Assembly (NCBI GenBank): GCA_007692665.1
Contig: REBP01000090.1
Location: forward strand, 1 to 60,743
Reading direction: 5' to 3'
Source of the DNA: Gemmatimonadales bacterium
GTDB taxonomy: Bacteria; Gemmatimonadota; Gemmatimonadetes; Longimicrobiales; Gaopeijiaceae
DNA length: 60,743 nt
The position numbers were made by a program, and so were the translations under genes. Below are positions 23,004-33,228 of the stretch, one piece after another (positions within the stretch are counted from its first letter, which is position 1; each line of letters begins with the position of its first letter). The notes beneath the pieces were generated by a model, which did no database searches, had not been told where the DNA came from, and worked only from the letters and a program-made list of their open reading frames with translations.

Positions 23004-24926
23004 TCAGCCGGATCCGCGGGTCCGGATCTCCTCCCGCACCTGGTCCGCAAAGACTCGACGGTCCAGGACCTCCTGCTTGCGTCCCCCGCCCCGCCGGCGG
23101 ACCGCCACGGTCCCGTTCTCCACTTCCCGCTCCCCCATTACGCCCATGTAGGGAACCTTCCGCATTTCTGCCTCGCGGATGCGGTAATTGAGGGACTCGC
23201 GGTCGTGCAGCGATGCCCGGATGCCCTGGGAGCGGAGTTCGGCGACGTAGGCGGATGCCGGCTCGGAGAACTGTTCCGAGATTGGAAGGATCCGGACCTG
23301 TTCCGGGGAGAGCCAGACGGGGAAGGCTCCGGCATAGTGCTCCACGAGACCTCCGACGAAGCGCTCCATCGAACCCACGAGGACGCGGTGAAGCATGACC
23401 GGGCGATGCCGCTCGTTGTCCTCGCCGATGTATTCCATGCCGAACCGCTCCGGGAGATTGAAGTCGAGCTGGACGGTCGGGCCCTGCCACTTGCGGCCGA
23501 TGGCATCGATGAGCTTGAAGTCGAGCTTGGGTCCGTAAAAGGCACCCCCGCCCTCGTCGACGTCGAAGGGGAGGCCGCGGCTTTCCAGAACGGTGCGCAG
23601 CTGTCCGATGGCGTGATCCCAGACCTCCTCGGACCCCATGGCCTTCTCGGGCCGGGTCGCAAGCTCGATGGTGTAGGGGTAGCCAAAGGTCGTCAGCATC
23701 TCGTCCACCAGGTCGAGGAGCGCCTCGATCTCCGAAGGTACCTGGTCTTCTGTGCAGAAGACGTGGGCGTCGTCCTGGGTGAACCCTCGCACCCGCAGCA
23801 TCCCGTGGAGCACCCCGCTCCGCTCGTAACGGTAGACCGTTCCAAACTCTGCGTAGCGAATCGGAAGATCCCGGTAGGACCGCTGACCGGCCTGGTAGAT
23901 GCAGATGTGGCCGGGGCAGTTCATGGGCTTGGCGCGGTACCGGGCGCCCTCGATCTCCATGGCTCCGAACATGTTCTCCTGGAAGTTCTCCAGGTGCCCG
24001 GAGATTTCGAAGAGTCGCTCGCTCATCACGTGAGGGGTATAGACGAGTTCGTACCCGTGTCGAAGGATGAGCTCCTTTTCGTAGTCCTCGATCTCGTTGC
24101 GCACGATGGCGCCGGCCGGCTGCCACAGGATGAGCCCGGATCCAACCCGGGCATCCACGGCAAAGAGGTCGAGCTGCCGCCCCAGCACCCGGTGGTCGCG
24201 CTTCTTCGCTTCCTCCAGGCGCTCCAGGTGAGCGGCCAGGTCGGCATCCTTGAAGAAGGCGGTTCCGTAGATGCGCTGGAGCATCTGGCGGGTTTCGTCG
24301 CCCCGCCAGTACGCCCCGGCAGCGGAGAGGAGCTTCACGTGCTGGAGACGTCCGGTCGACGGGACATGCGGTCCGCGGCACAGGTCCAGGAAGGGACCAT
24401 CGCGATAGACGGTGATGGTCTCACCGTCGGCAAATTCCTCCAGGCGCTCGAGCTTGAGCGCGTCGTCCCGAAACAGCTCCCGGGCGCGAACCTTGTCCAC
24501 GACTTCGCGCTCGAACGGGAAATCCGCGTCGATGACGGCCTGGATCTCGGCCTCGAAGGTCTCGAGGTCCTCCGGGGTGAATGGCTCGTCGACCCCGAAG
24601 TCGTAGTAGAACCCGTCCTCGATGGCGGGTCCGAACCCGATCTGAGCTTCCGGTCTCAGCCGCCGCACCGCCGTCGCCAGCACGTGGGCCGCCGAGTGCC
24701 GGAGAAGCCCAAGGGCTTCCGGATCCCGCTCGGTAATGAGGCGGAGGGACGCCGACTGCGGGAGTGGTCGGTGCAGGTCGACCAACTCTCCGTCCACCAC
24801 TGCGGCCAGCGCCGCCCGGGCCAGCCCGGGTCCGATGGCGGCGGCGGCGTCGTAGGCAGAAGCGGCAGCGGGCAGATCGATGACCTTCCCGTCGGGAAGG
24901 GTTACGTGAACGGAATCGGAGGCCAT
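23004..24926 (-). CDS. thrS: Threonyl-tRNA synthetase
   Basis: Charges tRNA-Thr. The 640-residue protein starts MASDSVHVTLPDGKVIDLP with the TGS domain (about 5-65), then the editing domain (HSAAHVLATAVRRL, residues 75-225), the class II core with zinc ligands in MNCPGHICIY and HRVLVGSMERF, and the C-terminal anticodon-binding domain. The frame is open to 25088, but homologues begin at this ATG, and the promoter at 25007-25036 excludes the longer form. In many bacteria thrS is directly followed by infC; here the IS lies between them. Confidence 0.97.
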   Translation of the reverse strand: MASDSVHVTLPDGKVIDLPAAASAYDAAAAIGPGLARAALAAVVDGELVDLHRPLPQSASLRLITERDPEALGLLRHSAAHVLATAVRRLRPEAQIGFGPAIEDGFYYDFGVDEPFTPEDLETFEAEIQAVIDADFPFEREVVDKVRARELFRDDALKLERLEEFADGETITVYRDGPFLDLCRGPHVPSTGRLQHVKLLSAAGAYWRGDETRQMLQRIYGTAFFKDADLAAHLERLEEAKKRDHRVLGRQLDLFAVDARVGSGLILWQPAGAIVRNEIEDYEKELILRHGYELVYTPHVMSERLFEISGHLENFQENMFGAMEIEGARYRAKPMNCPGHICIYQAGQRSYRDLPIRYAEFGTVYRYERSGVLHGMLRVRGFTQDDAHVFCTEDQVPSEIEALLDLVDEMLTTFGYPYTIELATRPEKAMGSEEVWDHAIGQLRTVLESRGLPFDVDEGGGAFYGPKLDFKLIDAIGRKWQGPTVQLDFNLPERFGMEYIGEDNERHRPVMLHRVLVGSMERFVGGLVEHYAGAFPVWLSPEQVRILPISEQFSEPASAYVAELRSQGIRASLHDRESLNYRIREAEMRKVPYMGVMGEREVENGTVAVRRRGGGRKQEVLDRRVFADQVREEIRTRGSG

Positions 24927-25006
24927 GTACCTGGAGTTCTGCAGAGGGAAGGGGATGGGTGGTCGAGAGCGGGCTCCGGACGCCCCGTGGCGCGCTCGAA
25001 GCCCGG

Positions 25007-25036
25007 AGACTAATGCCGTCGGCTCGGGGGGGTCAA
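25007..25036 (-). promoter_or_regulatory. thrS promoter
   Basis: A -35 box TTGACC (25031-25036), 18-base spacer and -10 box TAGTCT (25007-25012) precede a leader of about 75 bases. The leader is too short for a standard T-box and has no recognised one. Confidence 0.55.
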
Positions 25037-25062
25037 CGTCGAGCCAGCGAACCGAACGAAGG

Positions 25063-25100
25063 ACAACCGAACGACAACCGAACGACAACCAAACGACAAC
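25063..25100. repeat. 11-base tandem repeat after the groEL terminator
   Basis: The unit ACAACCGAACG is repeated about three and a half times with one change (25063-25100). On the minus strand this is GT-rich sequence directly after the groEL terminator stem and just upstream of the thrS promoter. Confidence 0.75.
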
Positions 25101-25131
25101 GGGGTGGGGCGCACTGGCGCCCCACCCCGTT
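25098..25131 (-). terminator. groES-groEL terminator
   Basis: A perfect 15-base-pair stem (AACGGGGTGGGGCGC with its complement) closes a 4-base loop, 53 bases past the groEL stop. The sequence after it on the minus strand, GTTGTCGTTTGGTTGTC, is T-rich for this genome. Confidence 0.85.
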
Positions 25132-25183
25132 TCGCATCACCGCACGGCCGCTCGGCGGCGTGCGGATCGGGCTCGACCGAGCG

Positions 25184-26914
<1,731 letters not shown>

Positions 26915-26934
26915 CTATCGAGGGATGTCGGCGG

Positions 26935-27231
26935 TCAGCCGAGAACCGCGAGGATGTCGGACTCACGGAGGATGAGGTACTCCTCACCGTCCACCGTCAC
27001 CTCGGTGCCGCTGTACTTCCCGTAGAGGATCGTGTCGCCGGCCTTCACGTCGGGGGCCAGGCGCTCGCCCTGCTCGGAGAGCTTTCCGGGGCCCACGGCC
27101 ATGACCTTGCCCTGCTGGGGCTTTTCCTTGGCGGTGTCCGGAATGTAGAGCCCGCTCGAGGTCTGCGTTGCCTGCTCGATCGCCTGCACGACCACCCGGT
27201 CGTGAAGAGGCTTGATCTTGTCTGCTGCCAT
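26935..27231 (-). CDS. groES: Co-chaperonin GroES
   Basis: The 10 kDa lid of the chaperonin, 98 residues from ATG 27231 ([16 protein letters not shown]), with GGAGG seven bases upstream. It has the mobile-loop region (about 17-32, [11 protein letters not shown]) and the [17 protein letters not shown] core. A slightly longer frame is rejected because homologues start at KIKPL-type sequence. It is the first gene of the groESL operon. Confidence 0.98.
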   Translation of the reverse strand: MAADKIKPLHDRVVVQAIEQATQTSSGLYIPDTAKEKPQQGKVMAVGPGKLSEQGERLAPDVKAGDTILYGKYSGTEVTVDGEEYLILRESDILAVLG

Positions 27232-27279
27232 CGTGGATCCTCCGTGTAACACATGGATTTCTGTCCGGTTGCGAAGGTG

Positions 27280-27306
27280 TTAGCACTCATTGTGAGCGAG
27301 TGCTAA
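27280..27306 (-). promoter_or_regulatory. CIRCE operator (HrcA binding site)
   Basis: The sequence is an exact TTAGCACTC-N9-GAGTGCTAA inverted repeat, the established operator of the heat-shock repressor HrcA. It sits between the promoter and groES, about 50 bases before the start. hrcA itself is not in the window. Confidence 0.98.
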
Positions 27307-27319
27307 CAACCTGGATGCA

Positions 27320-27347
27320 AACCTAGTGGGGACGCGGCAAAAGTCAA
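27320..27347 (-). promoter_or_regulatory. groES-groEL promoter
   Basis: A -35 box TTGACT (27342-27347), 16-base spacer and -10 box TAGGTT (27320-27325) place the start site near the upstream edge of the CIRCE element, so bound HrcA would block initiation. Confidence 0.65.
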
Positions 27348-27388
27348 CGGCCGGAGGGGACGCAGGGGGGCCTCCCGCGCCCGGATTC

Positions 27389-28462
27389 TCAGCTGCGCGC
27401 GATCTCTTCCATGCGTCGAACCCCTTCGAGCCCCACGATTGCATGCACCACTTCCTCGGCCAGCTTCTCCGGGAACCAGAAGCCGAGGGCGGCCAGGTCG
27501 TGGAAGGACGCCCGGGCCTCGGCATAGGCACGTTCGAGGACGGCCCGGGCGGAGTCCCGGAACCGGGCTTCCACGACGCCGGGCTCTGCCGCCGCCCCTG
27601 CCTGGAGTTCGGCCAGCGCCGCCTTTTCCGTGGGAGACCCGTGGTGATGGACCTGGGCCACGAGGAGATTGTGGGAGCGGCGGCCCACGTCGAACTCGAA
27701 GTCGGTGAGGTCATCCACGATCTGGAACGCCGTACCCAGACGGGCCACCGCCGGCTCGGCCGCAAGGACCCGGTCCCGGACCTCTCCCGTCTCGAGCACC
27801 GCGGGGGGTACGAAGGCGAGGGCGAAGAGCGCCCCCCCCCGCACGCGGTGGACCCGCTCGATCATCGCTTCGGGATGAGGAACTTCGTCCACGCCGCCCT
27901 CCTCGGATCCCTCGAGCCTGCCGATCATCGACATGAGGTCGAGGAGTCCCTTGAGCACCTCGTCTCCACCCTCGGGCGTCGCCTCTCCCGCCTCGATCAT
28001 CCGGTCGAGGGCCCGGCGGATCAGGCGCTCGAAGCACATGAGCTGGAGAATGGAGAGGAACCGGGCGCCCTTCCCGGTCCGGAGCGGAAGGAGGCTCTTC
28101 GCCTGCTCGTCAAAGATGTTGTCGGCCGCCGTGATCGTCCCCTTCACGCAGAAATTCACCTCGGCGTAGGCGTCCAGGCGACTGGCCGGGATCCCCAGGG
28201 ACTCGAAGAGCGACCGGAACAGGACGAGGAAGAAGTATTCCTGAAGGAACGGAAGGGACGCCAGTCCCTCCATGCGGCCGTCTTCCGGAATCTCCGGCAT
28301 CGCGTCGAGAAAGGACGGGTCGATGAGGGCGCCCAGGTCCTCGTGAATCCTTCGCACCGCCCGGGCCTGGGAAGCAAGGGCCGGGGCCAGGCGCTCCATG
28401 ATGCCCTCCTCCTCGAGAAGCTGGACGGCGGCGACAGAGCGAAAGACCGGAGACAGTGTCAT
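27389..28462 (-). CDS. Divergent polyprenyl-synthase-like (class I isoprenoid) protein
   Basis: A 357-residue, mostly helical protein with two aspartate-rich motifs at the right separation for the isoprenoid-synthase fold: DNIFDE at about 114-119 (DN in place of the usual DD) and DDLTDFEFD at about 250-258. The N-terminal 100 residues and the spacing differ from the true prenyl synthase encoded at 10293-11267. It is the last gene of the tatD-to-coaX run, 42 bases after coaX. Known relatives are annotated only as class I isoprenoid enzymes. The substrate is unknown; loss of one Asp in the first motif may change or remove the usual chemistry. Confidence 0.75.
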   Translation of the reverse strand: MTLSPVFRSVAAVQLLEEEGIMERLAPALASQARAVRRIHEDLGALIDPSFLDAMPEIPEDGRMEGLASLPFLQEYFFLVLFRSLFESLGIPASRLDAYAEVNFCVKGTITAADNIFDEQAKSLLPLRTGKGARFLSILQLMCFERLIRRALDRMIEAGEATPEGGDEVLKGLLDLMSMIGRLEGSEEGGVDEVPHPEAMIERVHRVRGGALFALAFVPPAVLETGEVRDRVLAAEPAVARLGTAFQIVDDLTDFEFDVGRRSHNLLVAQVHHHGSPTEKAALAELQAGAAAEPGVVEARFRDSARAVLERAYAEARASFHDLAALGFWFPEKLAEEVVHAIVGLEGVRRMEEIARS

Positions 28463-28504
28463 GGAAATCGCAGGTTCGGGGAAATGCGCATCACGCCGAG
28501 CGAA

Positions 28505-29353
28505 TCACGCGGGCAGAGGCTGGTCAGCCTTCGAATCTAGCCCCGAAGCCGAGGGGCTGCCACGCTCCGCAGCCATCGCCTCCAGGTGTCCCCCCGCCAG
28601 TTCCAGCCCGACCAGCGTAAGCCAGGGTTCGACCCGGTCCATGGTGGAGGAATGGGGCGCGAGCAGGCCCGCAAGCCCCCCGGTCCCCACGACGAGGGCC
28701 TCGGGGCGCCCCCACTCCGCTCGGATGCGGCGAACGATTCCGTCCATGGCGTCCACGGCGGAGTGGAAGATGCCGGACTGGAGGCAGCTCTCGGTCCGGC
28801 GCCCGATGACCCGTTCCGGAGGCTGGAACGCCACGCGGGGGAGCATGGCCGTGCGACTCTCCAGCCACTCCTGCCCCGCCTGGATACCCGGGGCAATCAC
28901 GCCTCCCACGAAGACCGCGTCCGCGGTGATGCAGTCATAGGTGGTCGCGGTCCCCAGGTCCACGACGATGGTGTCCCGGGCATAGAGATGTGCGGCCGCC
29001 AGCGTGTTCACGATGCGGTCCGCGCCCACGGTGCGGGGTTCCTCCACGTCGAGGCGAATGGGAAGACGGGTCCCTCCCTCCGCTCCCCCCACCACGTGCA
29101 CCGTCCCGTCGACCAGTCGCCCCAGCGCCACCCGGAGCAGATCGGTGTGGGCGGGCACCACCGACCCCACGACCCCGCGCACCAGCGAGGGCGTCCCGGC
29201 ATCGGCGAGGAATGCCCGGAGGAGAAGCACCAGTTCGTCGGCCGTGCGCCGGGGCGCGGTGGCATACCGCCAGCTCCGCGACGGCTGGAGCGCGCCGGGC
29301 TCGAACAGCCCCACCACCGACTCGGTATTCCCCACATCCACGACAACGTGCAT
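28505..29353 (-). CDS. coaX: Type III pantothenate kinase
   Basis: Phosphorylates pantothenate, the first committed step of coenzyme A synthesis. The 282-residue product starts MHVVVDVGNTESVVGLF (phosphate-binding DxGNT at 6-10) and has the VGADRIVNTLAA and VVDLGTATTYD blocks of the ASKHA fold. The ATG at 29353 follows GGAGG. Type III kinases are common partners of birA, and here birA is 14 bases upstream. Confidence 0.95.
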   Translation of the reverse strand: MHVVVDVGNTESVVGLFEPGALQPSRSWRYATAPRRTADELVLLLRAFLADAGTPSLVRGVVGSVVPAHTDLLRVALGRLVDGTVHVVGGAEGGTRLPIRLDVEEPRTVGADRIVNTLAAAHLYARDTIVVDLGTATTYDCITADAVFVGGVIAPGIQAGQEWLESRTAMLPRVAFQPPERVIGRRTESCLQSGIFHSAVDAMDGIVRRIRAEWGRPEALVVGTGGLAGLLAPHSSTMDRVEPWLTLVGLELAGGHLEAMAAERGSPSASGLDSKADQPLPA

Positions 29354-29367
29354 CGGTCCTCCCCTCT

Positions 29368-30282
29368 TCAGATCCATCGGACCCGGCCCGCCCGGACCGG
29401 GACCACGTCCCCGCGCCCGCCCGCGGCTTGTCCGGTCCCGGCAGGCTGCAGCGACGCTTCCTCCTGCGCTTCCACCAGCAGCGCGCCGTCGTCCCCTACC
29501 CCGCGAACCACCCCCCGGGGTCCCGGCGTCACTTCCACGAGGGTACCCGGGAGGAGGTCCCGGGCCTCCCAGGCCGCCCGGAGCCTGCCCTCCAGCCGGG
29601 CCGGGGGGGGGTCGACCAGGTGGCGGAGGGCCCGAACGAGGTGGCGGGCGAGTTCGGAGGGGAGGACCGGCTCGCCCAGAAGCGTCTCGAGATCGGCGGC
29701 GGGAAACTCCCGGACCCCGCCGGCCGGCCCGGGTCCCACGCCGGAAGGGAGCGGATGCAGGGCGGCGCGAAGATTCACCCCCACTCCCGCCACGATGCCG
29801 CCGGCACCGCCCCCCTCCCCGCCCCCGGCGACCTCGCAGAGGATGCCGGCCAGCTTGCCCACCCCCGTGCCGCCGGGCGCCACCACCATCACGTCGTTCG
29901 GCCACTTGAGGCCCACCTGGCCACCCGGCCTGCCGCCGCCGCCGCCGCCGCCCCCGCCCTCGCCCCCGAGCCGCTCCACCGCTTCCGCCACCGCCACCCC
30001 GACGGCCAGCGTGGCCACCCCCGGTGGGCCGCCCGGAGGCATGGGGAGGAGAACCGAGATCCAGAGCCCGGCCCCCCCTTCGGATCGCCAGCTCCGCCCC
30101 TCCCGACCGCGCCCGGCGCGCTGGGCATGGGCGACCACCGTCGTGAAGGGTGGTGTCCCCCCGGTGGCGAGAGCGCGCAGCCGGGTATTCGTCGAGTCCA
30201 CCTCCTCGAGAAGCTCGAGCCGGGGTACCCCCAGGACCTCGGCCCACCCCCCCGCATCCCGCCCTTCCCACCCCGGAATCAT
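29368..30282 (-). CDS. birA: Biotin-[acetyl-CoA-carboxylase] ligase
   Basis: Attaches biotin to carrier proteins via biotinyl-AMP. The 304-residue protein has STN (30-32), the GRGREGRSW ATP-binding loop (57-65), KWPNDV (126-131) and a C-terminal SH3-like domain. The N-terminal repressor helix-turn-helix of E. coli BirA is absent, so it is a class I, ligase-only form. A run of glycines (about 106-121), encoded by GGC repeats, sits just before the KWPND motif. The start overlaps the uppP stop (ATGA). Confidence 0.93.
   Translation of the reverse strand: MIPGWEGRDAGGWAEVLGVPRLELLEEVDSTNTRLRALATGGTPPFTTVVAHAQRAGRGREGRSWRSEGGAGLWISVLLPMPPGGPPGVATLAVGVAVAEAVERLGGEGGGGGGGGGRPGGQVGLKWPNDVMVVAPGGTGVGKLAGILCEVAGGGEGGGAGGIVAGVGVNLRAALHPLPSGVGPGPAGGVREFPAADLETLLGEPVLPSELARHLVRALRHLVDPPPARLEGRLRAAWEARDLLPGTLVEVTPGPRGVVRGVGDDGALLVEAQEEASLQPAGTGQAAGGRGDVVPVRAGRVRWI
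29932..29952. repeat. Trinucleotide (GCC)7 tract inside birA
   Basis: Seven perfect GCC units on the plus strand encode part of a poly-glycine run next to the KWPND active-site motif. Length changes would stay in frame. Confidence 0.8.
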
Positions 30283-31073
30283 GTGCCGGCGAAGGACAGC
30301 CAGAGGAGGAAGGCCACCCCCGCCGCCCAGCAGTACGCGGCGAAGGCCGGGAACGACCGGTTCCTGAGCATGGCCACGAAGGTCCGGATTGCGAGGACTC
30401 CCACCACGGCCGCCACCACCGCCGCCGCCGCCAGTGGGACCGCGCCGATCTCTGCCGCGCCCTCCGACAGGTCGGGAATGGCGAGGACGGCGGCGCCGCC
30501 GATGGCCGGAATCGACAGGAGGAAGGAGAAGGCCGCCGCCTCCACCGGGCGCATTCCGAGCCACAGCGCCGTCACCACCGTGGTGCCGGAGCGGGAGATC
30601 CCCGGCGTGAGGGCCACGCACTGGGCGAGCCCGATGAGGATCGCCACCCGCCACCCCAGCCGGGTCTCCAGGGGCCGGCGGAGCGGCCACCTCGAGCTGA
30701 AGAGGATGGCCCCCGTGACCAGGAGCGCCACCCCCACCACCCGGGGGTCCTGGAAGAGCCCCGCGACCGCGTCTCCGAACGCGAGCCCCACCACGGCCAC
30801 CGGGAGCGTGGCCACCGCCAGGTACCCGATGTAGCGCCAGGCGTCGGCGGACCGCTCGACGAGGGCCCCCCGGGCCAGCGCCAGGATCCGCTCCCGGTAT
30901 ACCACCAGCACCGAGAGGAGCGTCGCCACGTGCACGATGACCTCGAAGAGGATCCCCGGAAGCTCGAGCCCCAGGAGGGCCTGGCCCATGACCAGGTGCC
31001 CCGACGACGACACCGGCAGGAACTCCGTCGCACCCTGGAGCGCACCCAGGAAGATCGCTTCCCAGAAGGTCAC
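30279..31073 (-). CDS. uppP: Undecaprenyl-diphosphatase
   Basis: A multi-pass membrane enzyme that recycles the lipid carrier of cell-wall synthesis and can give bacitracin resistance. The 264-residue protein has the two signature regions QGATEFLPVSSSGHL (13-27) and PGISRSGTTV, with about eight membrane segments. It starts with GTG overlapping the bshA stop (GTGA). Length and motifs are canonical. Confidence 0.96.
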   Translation of the reverse strand: MTFWEAIFLGALQGATEFLPVSSSGHLVMGQALLGLELPGILFEVIVHVATLLSVLVVYRERILALARGALVERSADAWRYIGYLAVATLPVAVVGLAFGDAVAGLFQDPRVVGVALLVTGAILFSSRWPLRRPLETRLGWRVAILIGLAQCVALTPGISRSGTTVVTALWLGMRPVEAAAFSFLLSIPAIGGAAVLAIPDLSEGAAEIGAVPLAAAAVVAAVVGVLAIRTFVAMLRNRSFPAFAAYCWAAGVAFLLWLSFAGT

Positions 31074-32236
31074 GCGGACGCCTCCGGGGGCGCATCGCCC
31101 GGACCCGTATCACCCCCGGCGATGATCCGCTCGTACCAGTCCTCGTAGACCGGCACGATCCGCTCCACCGAGAAGCGGTCCACCGCCACGCTCCGCGCCG
31201 CCTCGCTCGCCCGCTTCCACCGCGCCTCGTCGGTGAGAAACTCGAGGGCCGCGTCCCCCATCCCCTCGGCATCGCCCACCGGGAGGAGCGCCCCGGCCTC
31301 GGGGGTCACCACCTCCGGGATCCCCCCGGTGTTCGAGGCCACCACGGGCACCCCGCACGCCATCGCCTCCAGCGCCGCCAGCCCGAAGGACTCGGACTCG
31401 GAGGGGAGGAGGAAGAGGTCGGCGCAGGAGAGAAGCTCCTCCACCGCCGCGTGCTTGCCGAGGAAAAGCACTTGGTCCGCCACGCCCAGTTCCTCCGCCC
31501 GCTGCACCGCCCGAGGCCGCTCGGGGCCGTCGCCCACCATGACCAGGCGCGCCGGTATCCGGTGGGCCACCCGGGCAAAGGCCCGCACCACGTCCTCCAC
31601 CCGCTTCACCGCCCGGAAGTTGGACACGTGCATGAGGATCTTCTCCCCGCCCGGGGCCAGCAGGGCCCGGTGGCAGGGCTCGAGCCCCGGCCGGTAGCGC
31701 GCCGTGTCGATGAAGTTCGGGATCACCTCGATGCGCCGCCGGTCCACGTCGAAGTTCTCCTCCGTCTCGCGGCGCAGGTAGCTCGACACCGCCGACAGCC
31801 CGTCGGACCTGAGGATCGAGAACCGCGTGATGCTCTTGAACGACGGGTGCTGCCCCACCAGCGTGATGTCGGTCCCGTGAAGCGTCGTCACGATCCGCGG
31901 GCCCTTCGCCCCCTCCAGCATCTCCCGGGCGATCCAGGCCGAGGCCGCGTGAGGGATCGCGTAGTGCACGTGCACGATGTCCAGGTCGTGGGTCCGTGCC
32001 ACCTCGTGGAGCGCCACCGCAAGCGCCAGCGAGTACGGCGGGTGCTCGAAGAGGGGGTACTGGTCCATTTCCACCTCGTGGAAGTACACCCGTTCCCTGA
32101 AGCCGACGAGGCGAAAGGGCTGGTCGTACGACACGAAGTGGACCTCGTGGCCCCGCTGGGCGAGTTCGAGCCCCAGCTCGGTGGCCACGGCGCCGGACCC
32201 TCCGTAGGTGGGGTAGCAGGTGATGCCGATCTTCAC
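31070..32236 (-). CDS. bshA: N-acetyl-alpha-D-glucosaminyl L-malate synthase (bacillithiol)
   Basis: A GT4-family glycosyltransferase that joins UDP-GlcNAc to L-malate, the first step of bacillithiol synthesis. The 388-residue protein begins VKIGITCYPTYGGSGAVATELG, the BshA hallmark, and ends with the GT4 EX7E block ESESFGLAALEAMACG. The GTG at 32236 follows GAGGT and overlaps the miaA stop (GTGA). bshB and bshC are not in the window. Closely related glycosyltransferases exist, but the N-terminal signature is specific. Confidence 0.9.
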   Translation of the reverse strand: MKIGITCYPTYGGSGAVATELGLELAQRGHEVHFVSYDQPFRLVGFRERVYFHEVEMDQYPLFEHPPYSLALAVALHEVARTHDLDIVHVHYAIPHAASAWIAREMLEGAKGPRIVTTLHGTDITLVGQHPSFKSITRFSILRSDGLSAVSSYLRRETEENFDVDRRRIEVIPNFIDTARYRPGLEPCHRALLAPGGEKILMHVSNFRAVKRVEDVVRAFARVAHRIPARLVMVGDGPERPRAVQRAEELGVADQVLFLGKHAAVEELLSCADLFLLPSESESFGLAALEAMACGVPVVASNTGGIPEVVTPEAGALLPVGDAEGMGDAALEFLTDEARWKRASEAARSVAVDRFSVERIVPVYEDWYERIIAGGDTGPGDAPPEASA

Positions 32237-33228
32237 GACGGGACCTCGGTTGCAGGTTCGGATTTGGATGCGGAGGCCTCGCCTCCAGGCGGCCCGGTCC
32301 CCCACCAGCGGAGCACCGTGTCGACCTGGGCGGCCGGGGGGAGGAGGGCGTCGAGTTCCAGGACCCCGGGGGGCAGCTGGTGCCGGAACCAGGTCTCCTG
32401 GCGGCGGGCGTAGGCGCGGGTGGCCTGCTGGACCCGGGCCACCGCTGCTTCCAGCGAGTCCTTCCCCAGCAGCACGTCGGCGGCCTCGCGGTAGCCGGTG
32501 CCGGTCATCCCCGGGTCGTCGGGGGTGGCGCCGCCCCGGAGGAGCCGGTCCACCTCGGCCAGCAGGCCCCCGTCGAACATGCCCTGGGCCCGGGCATCGA
32601 TGCGCGCCACGTTCTCGGCCCTCGGGAGGACCAGCCGGACGATGCGGGCGGGAACGGGTGCGGCCTCCGGGGGTGCGTGGGCGTGCCACCACGAGAGCGG
32701 CCGGCCGGTGAGGAGCGCCACCTCCAGCGTGCGGACCATGCGCTGGGGTCCCCCGGCCCGGGCCAGCGCCGCCCGCTCCGGGTCCAGGCGCTCCACCCAG
32801 CGGGAGAGCTCCTCCCGGGGGAGCGCGTCGAGGGCGGCCTGGAGCTCCAGCCGGCGCTCCGGGTCCATGGGCGGCTCCCGGAAGACGGGCGCGAGGAGGG
32901 CCTTCAGGAAGAACCCCGTCCCGCCCACGAGCATGGGGAGGCGGCCCCGGCCCCGGATCTCCCGGATCCACCCCCGGGCGTCCCGGGCGAAGCGCCCCGC
33001 CGAGTAGCGCTCCCCCGGGTCCACGAGGTCCAGGCCGTGGTGCGGCACCCGGCTCCGCTCCGCCGGCGTCACCTTGGCCGTGCCGATGTCCATCCCCCGG
33101 TAGACCTGCCGGGAGTCCATGGAGATGATCTCCCCGTCCAGCGCCTCCGCCAGCGGGAGCGACAGCGCCGTCTTTCCCGACGCCGTCGGGCCCACGATGG
33201 CGAGGACAGCCTCGCTGGCCTCGTTCAT
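32233..33228 (-). CDS. miaA: tRNA dimethylallyltransferase
   Basis: Transfers a dimethylallyl group to A37 of tRNAs reading UNN codons. The 331-residue protein has the P-loop GPTASGKTAL (12-21), the DSRQVYRGMDIGTAK block and GTGYREA near the C-terminus. It overlaps mutL by four bases. mutL-miaA adjacency is conserved in many bacteria, including E. coli. Confidence 0.96.
   Translation of the reverse strand: MNEASEAVLAIVGPTASGKTALSLPLAEALDGEIISMDSRQVYRGMDIGTAKVTPAERSRVPHHGLDLVDPGERYSAGRFARDARGWIREIRGRGRLPMLVGGTGFFLKALLAPVFREPPMDPERRLELQAALDALPREELSRWVERLDPERAALARAGGPQRMVRTLEVALLTGRPLSWWHAHAPPEAAPVPARIVRLVLPRAENVARIDARAQGMFDGGLLAEVDRLLRGGATPDDPGMTGTGYREAADVLLGKDSLEAAVARVQQATRAYARRQETWFRHQLPPGVLELDALLPPAAQVDTVLRWWGTGPPGGEASASKSEPATEVPS

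Noticed and set aside
24927-25183. T-box riboswitch upstream of thrS
   Set aside because: The leader after the predicted promoter is only about 75 bases and I see no T-box sequence or specifier loop.
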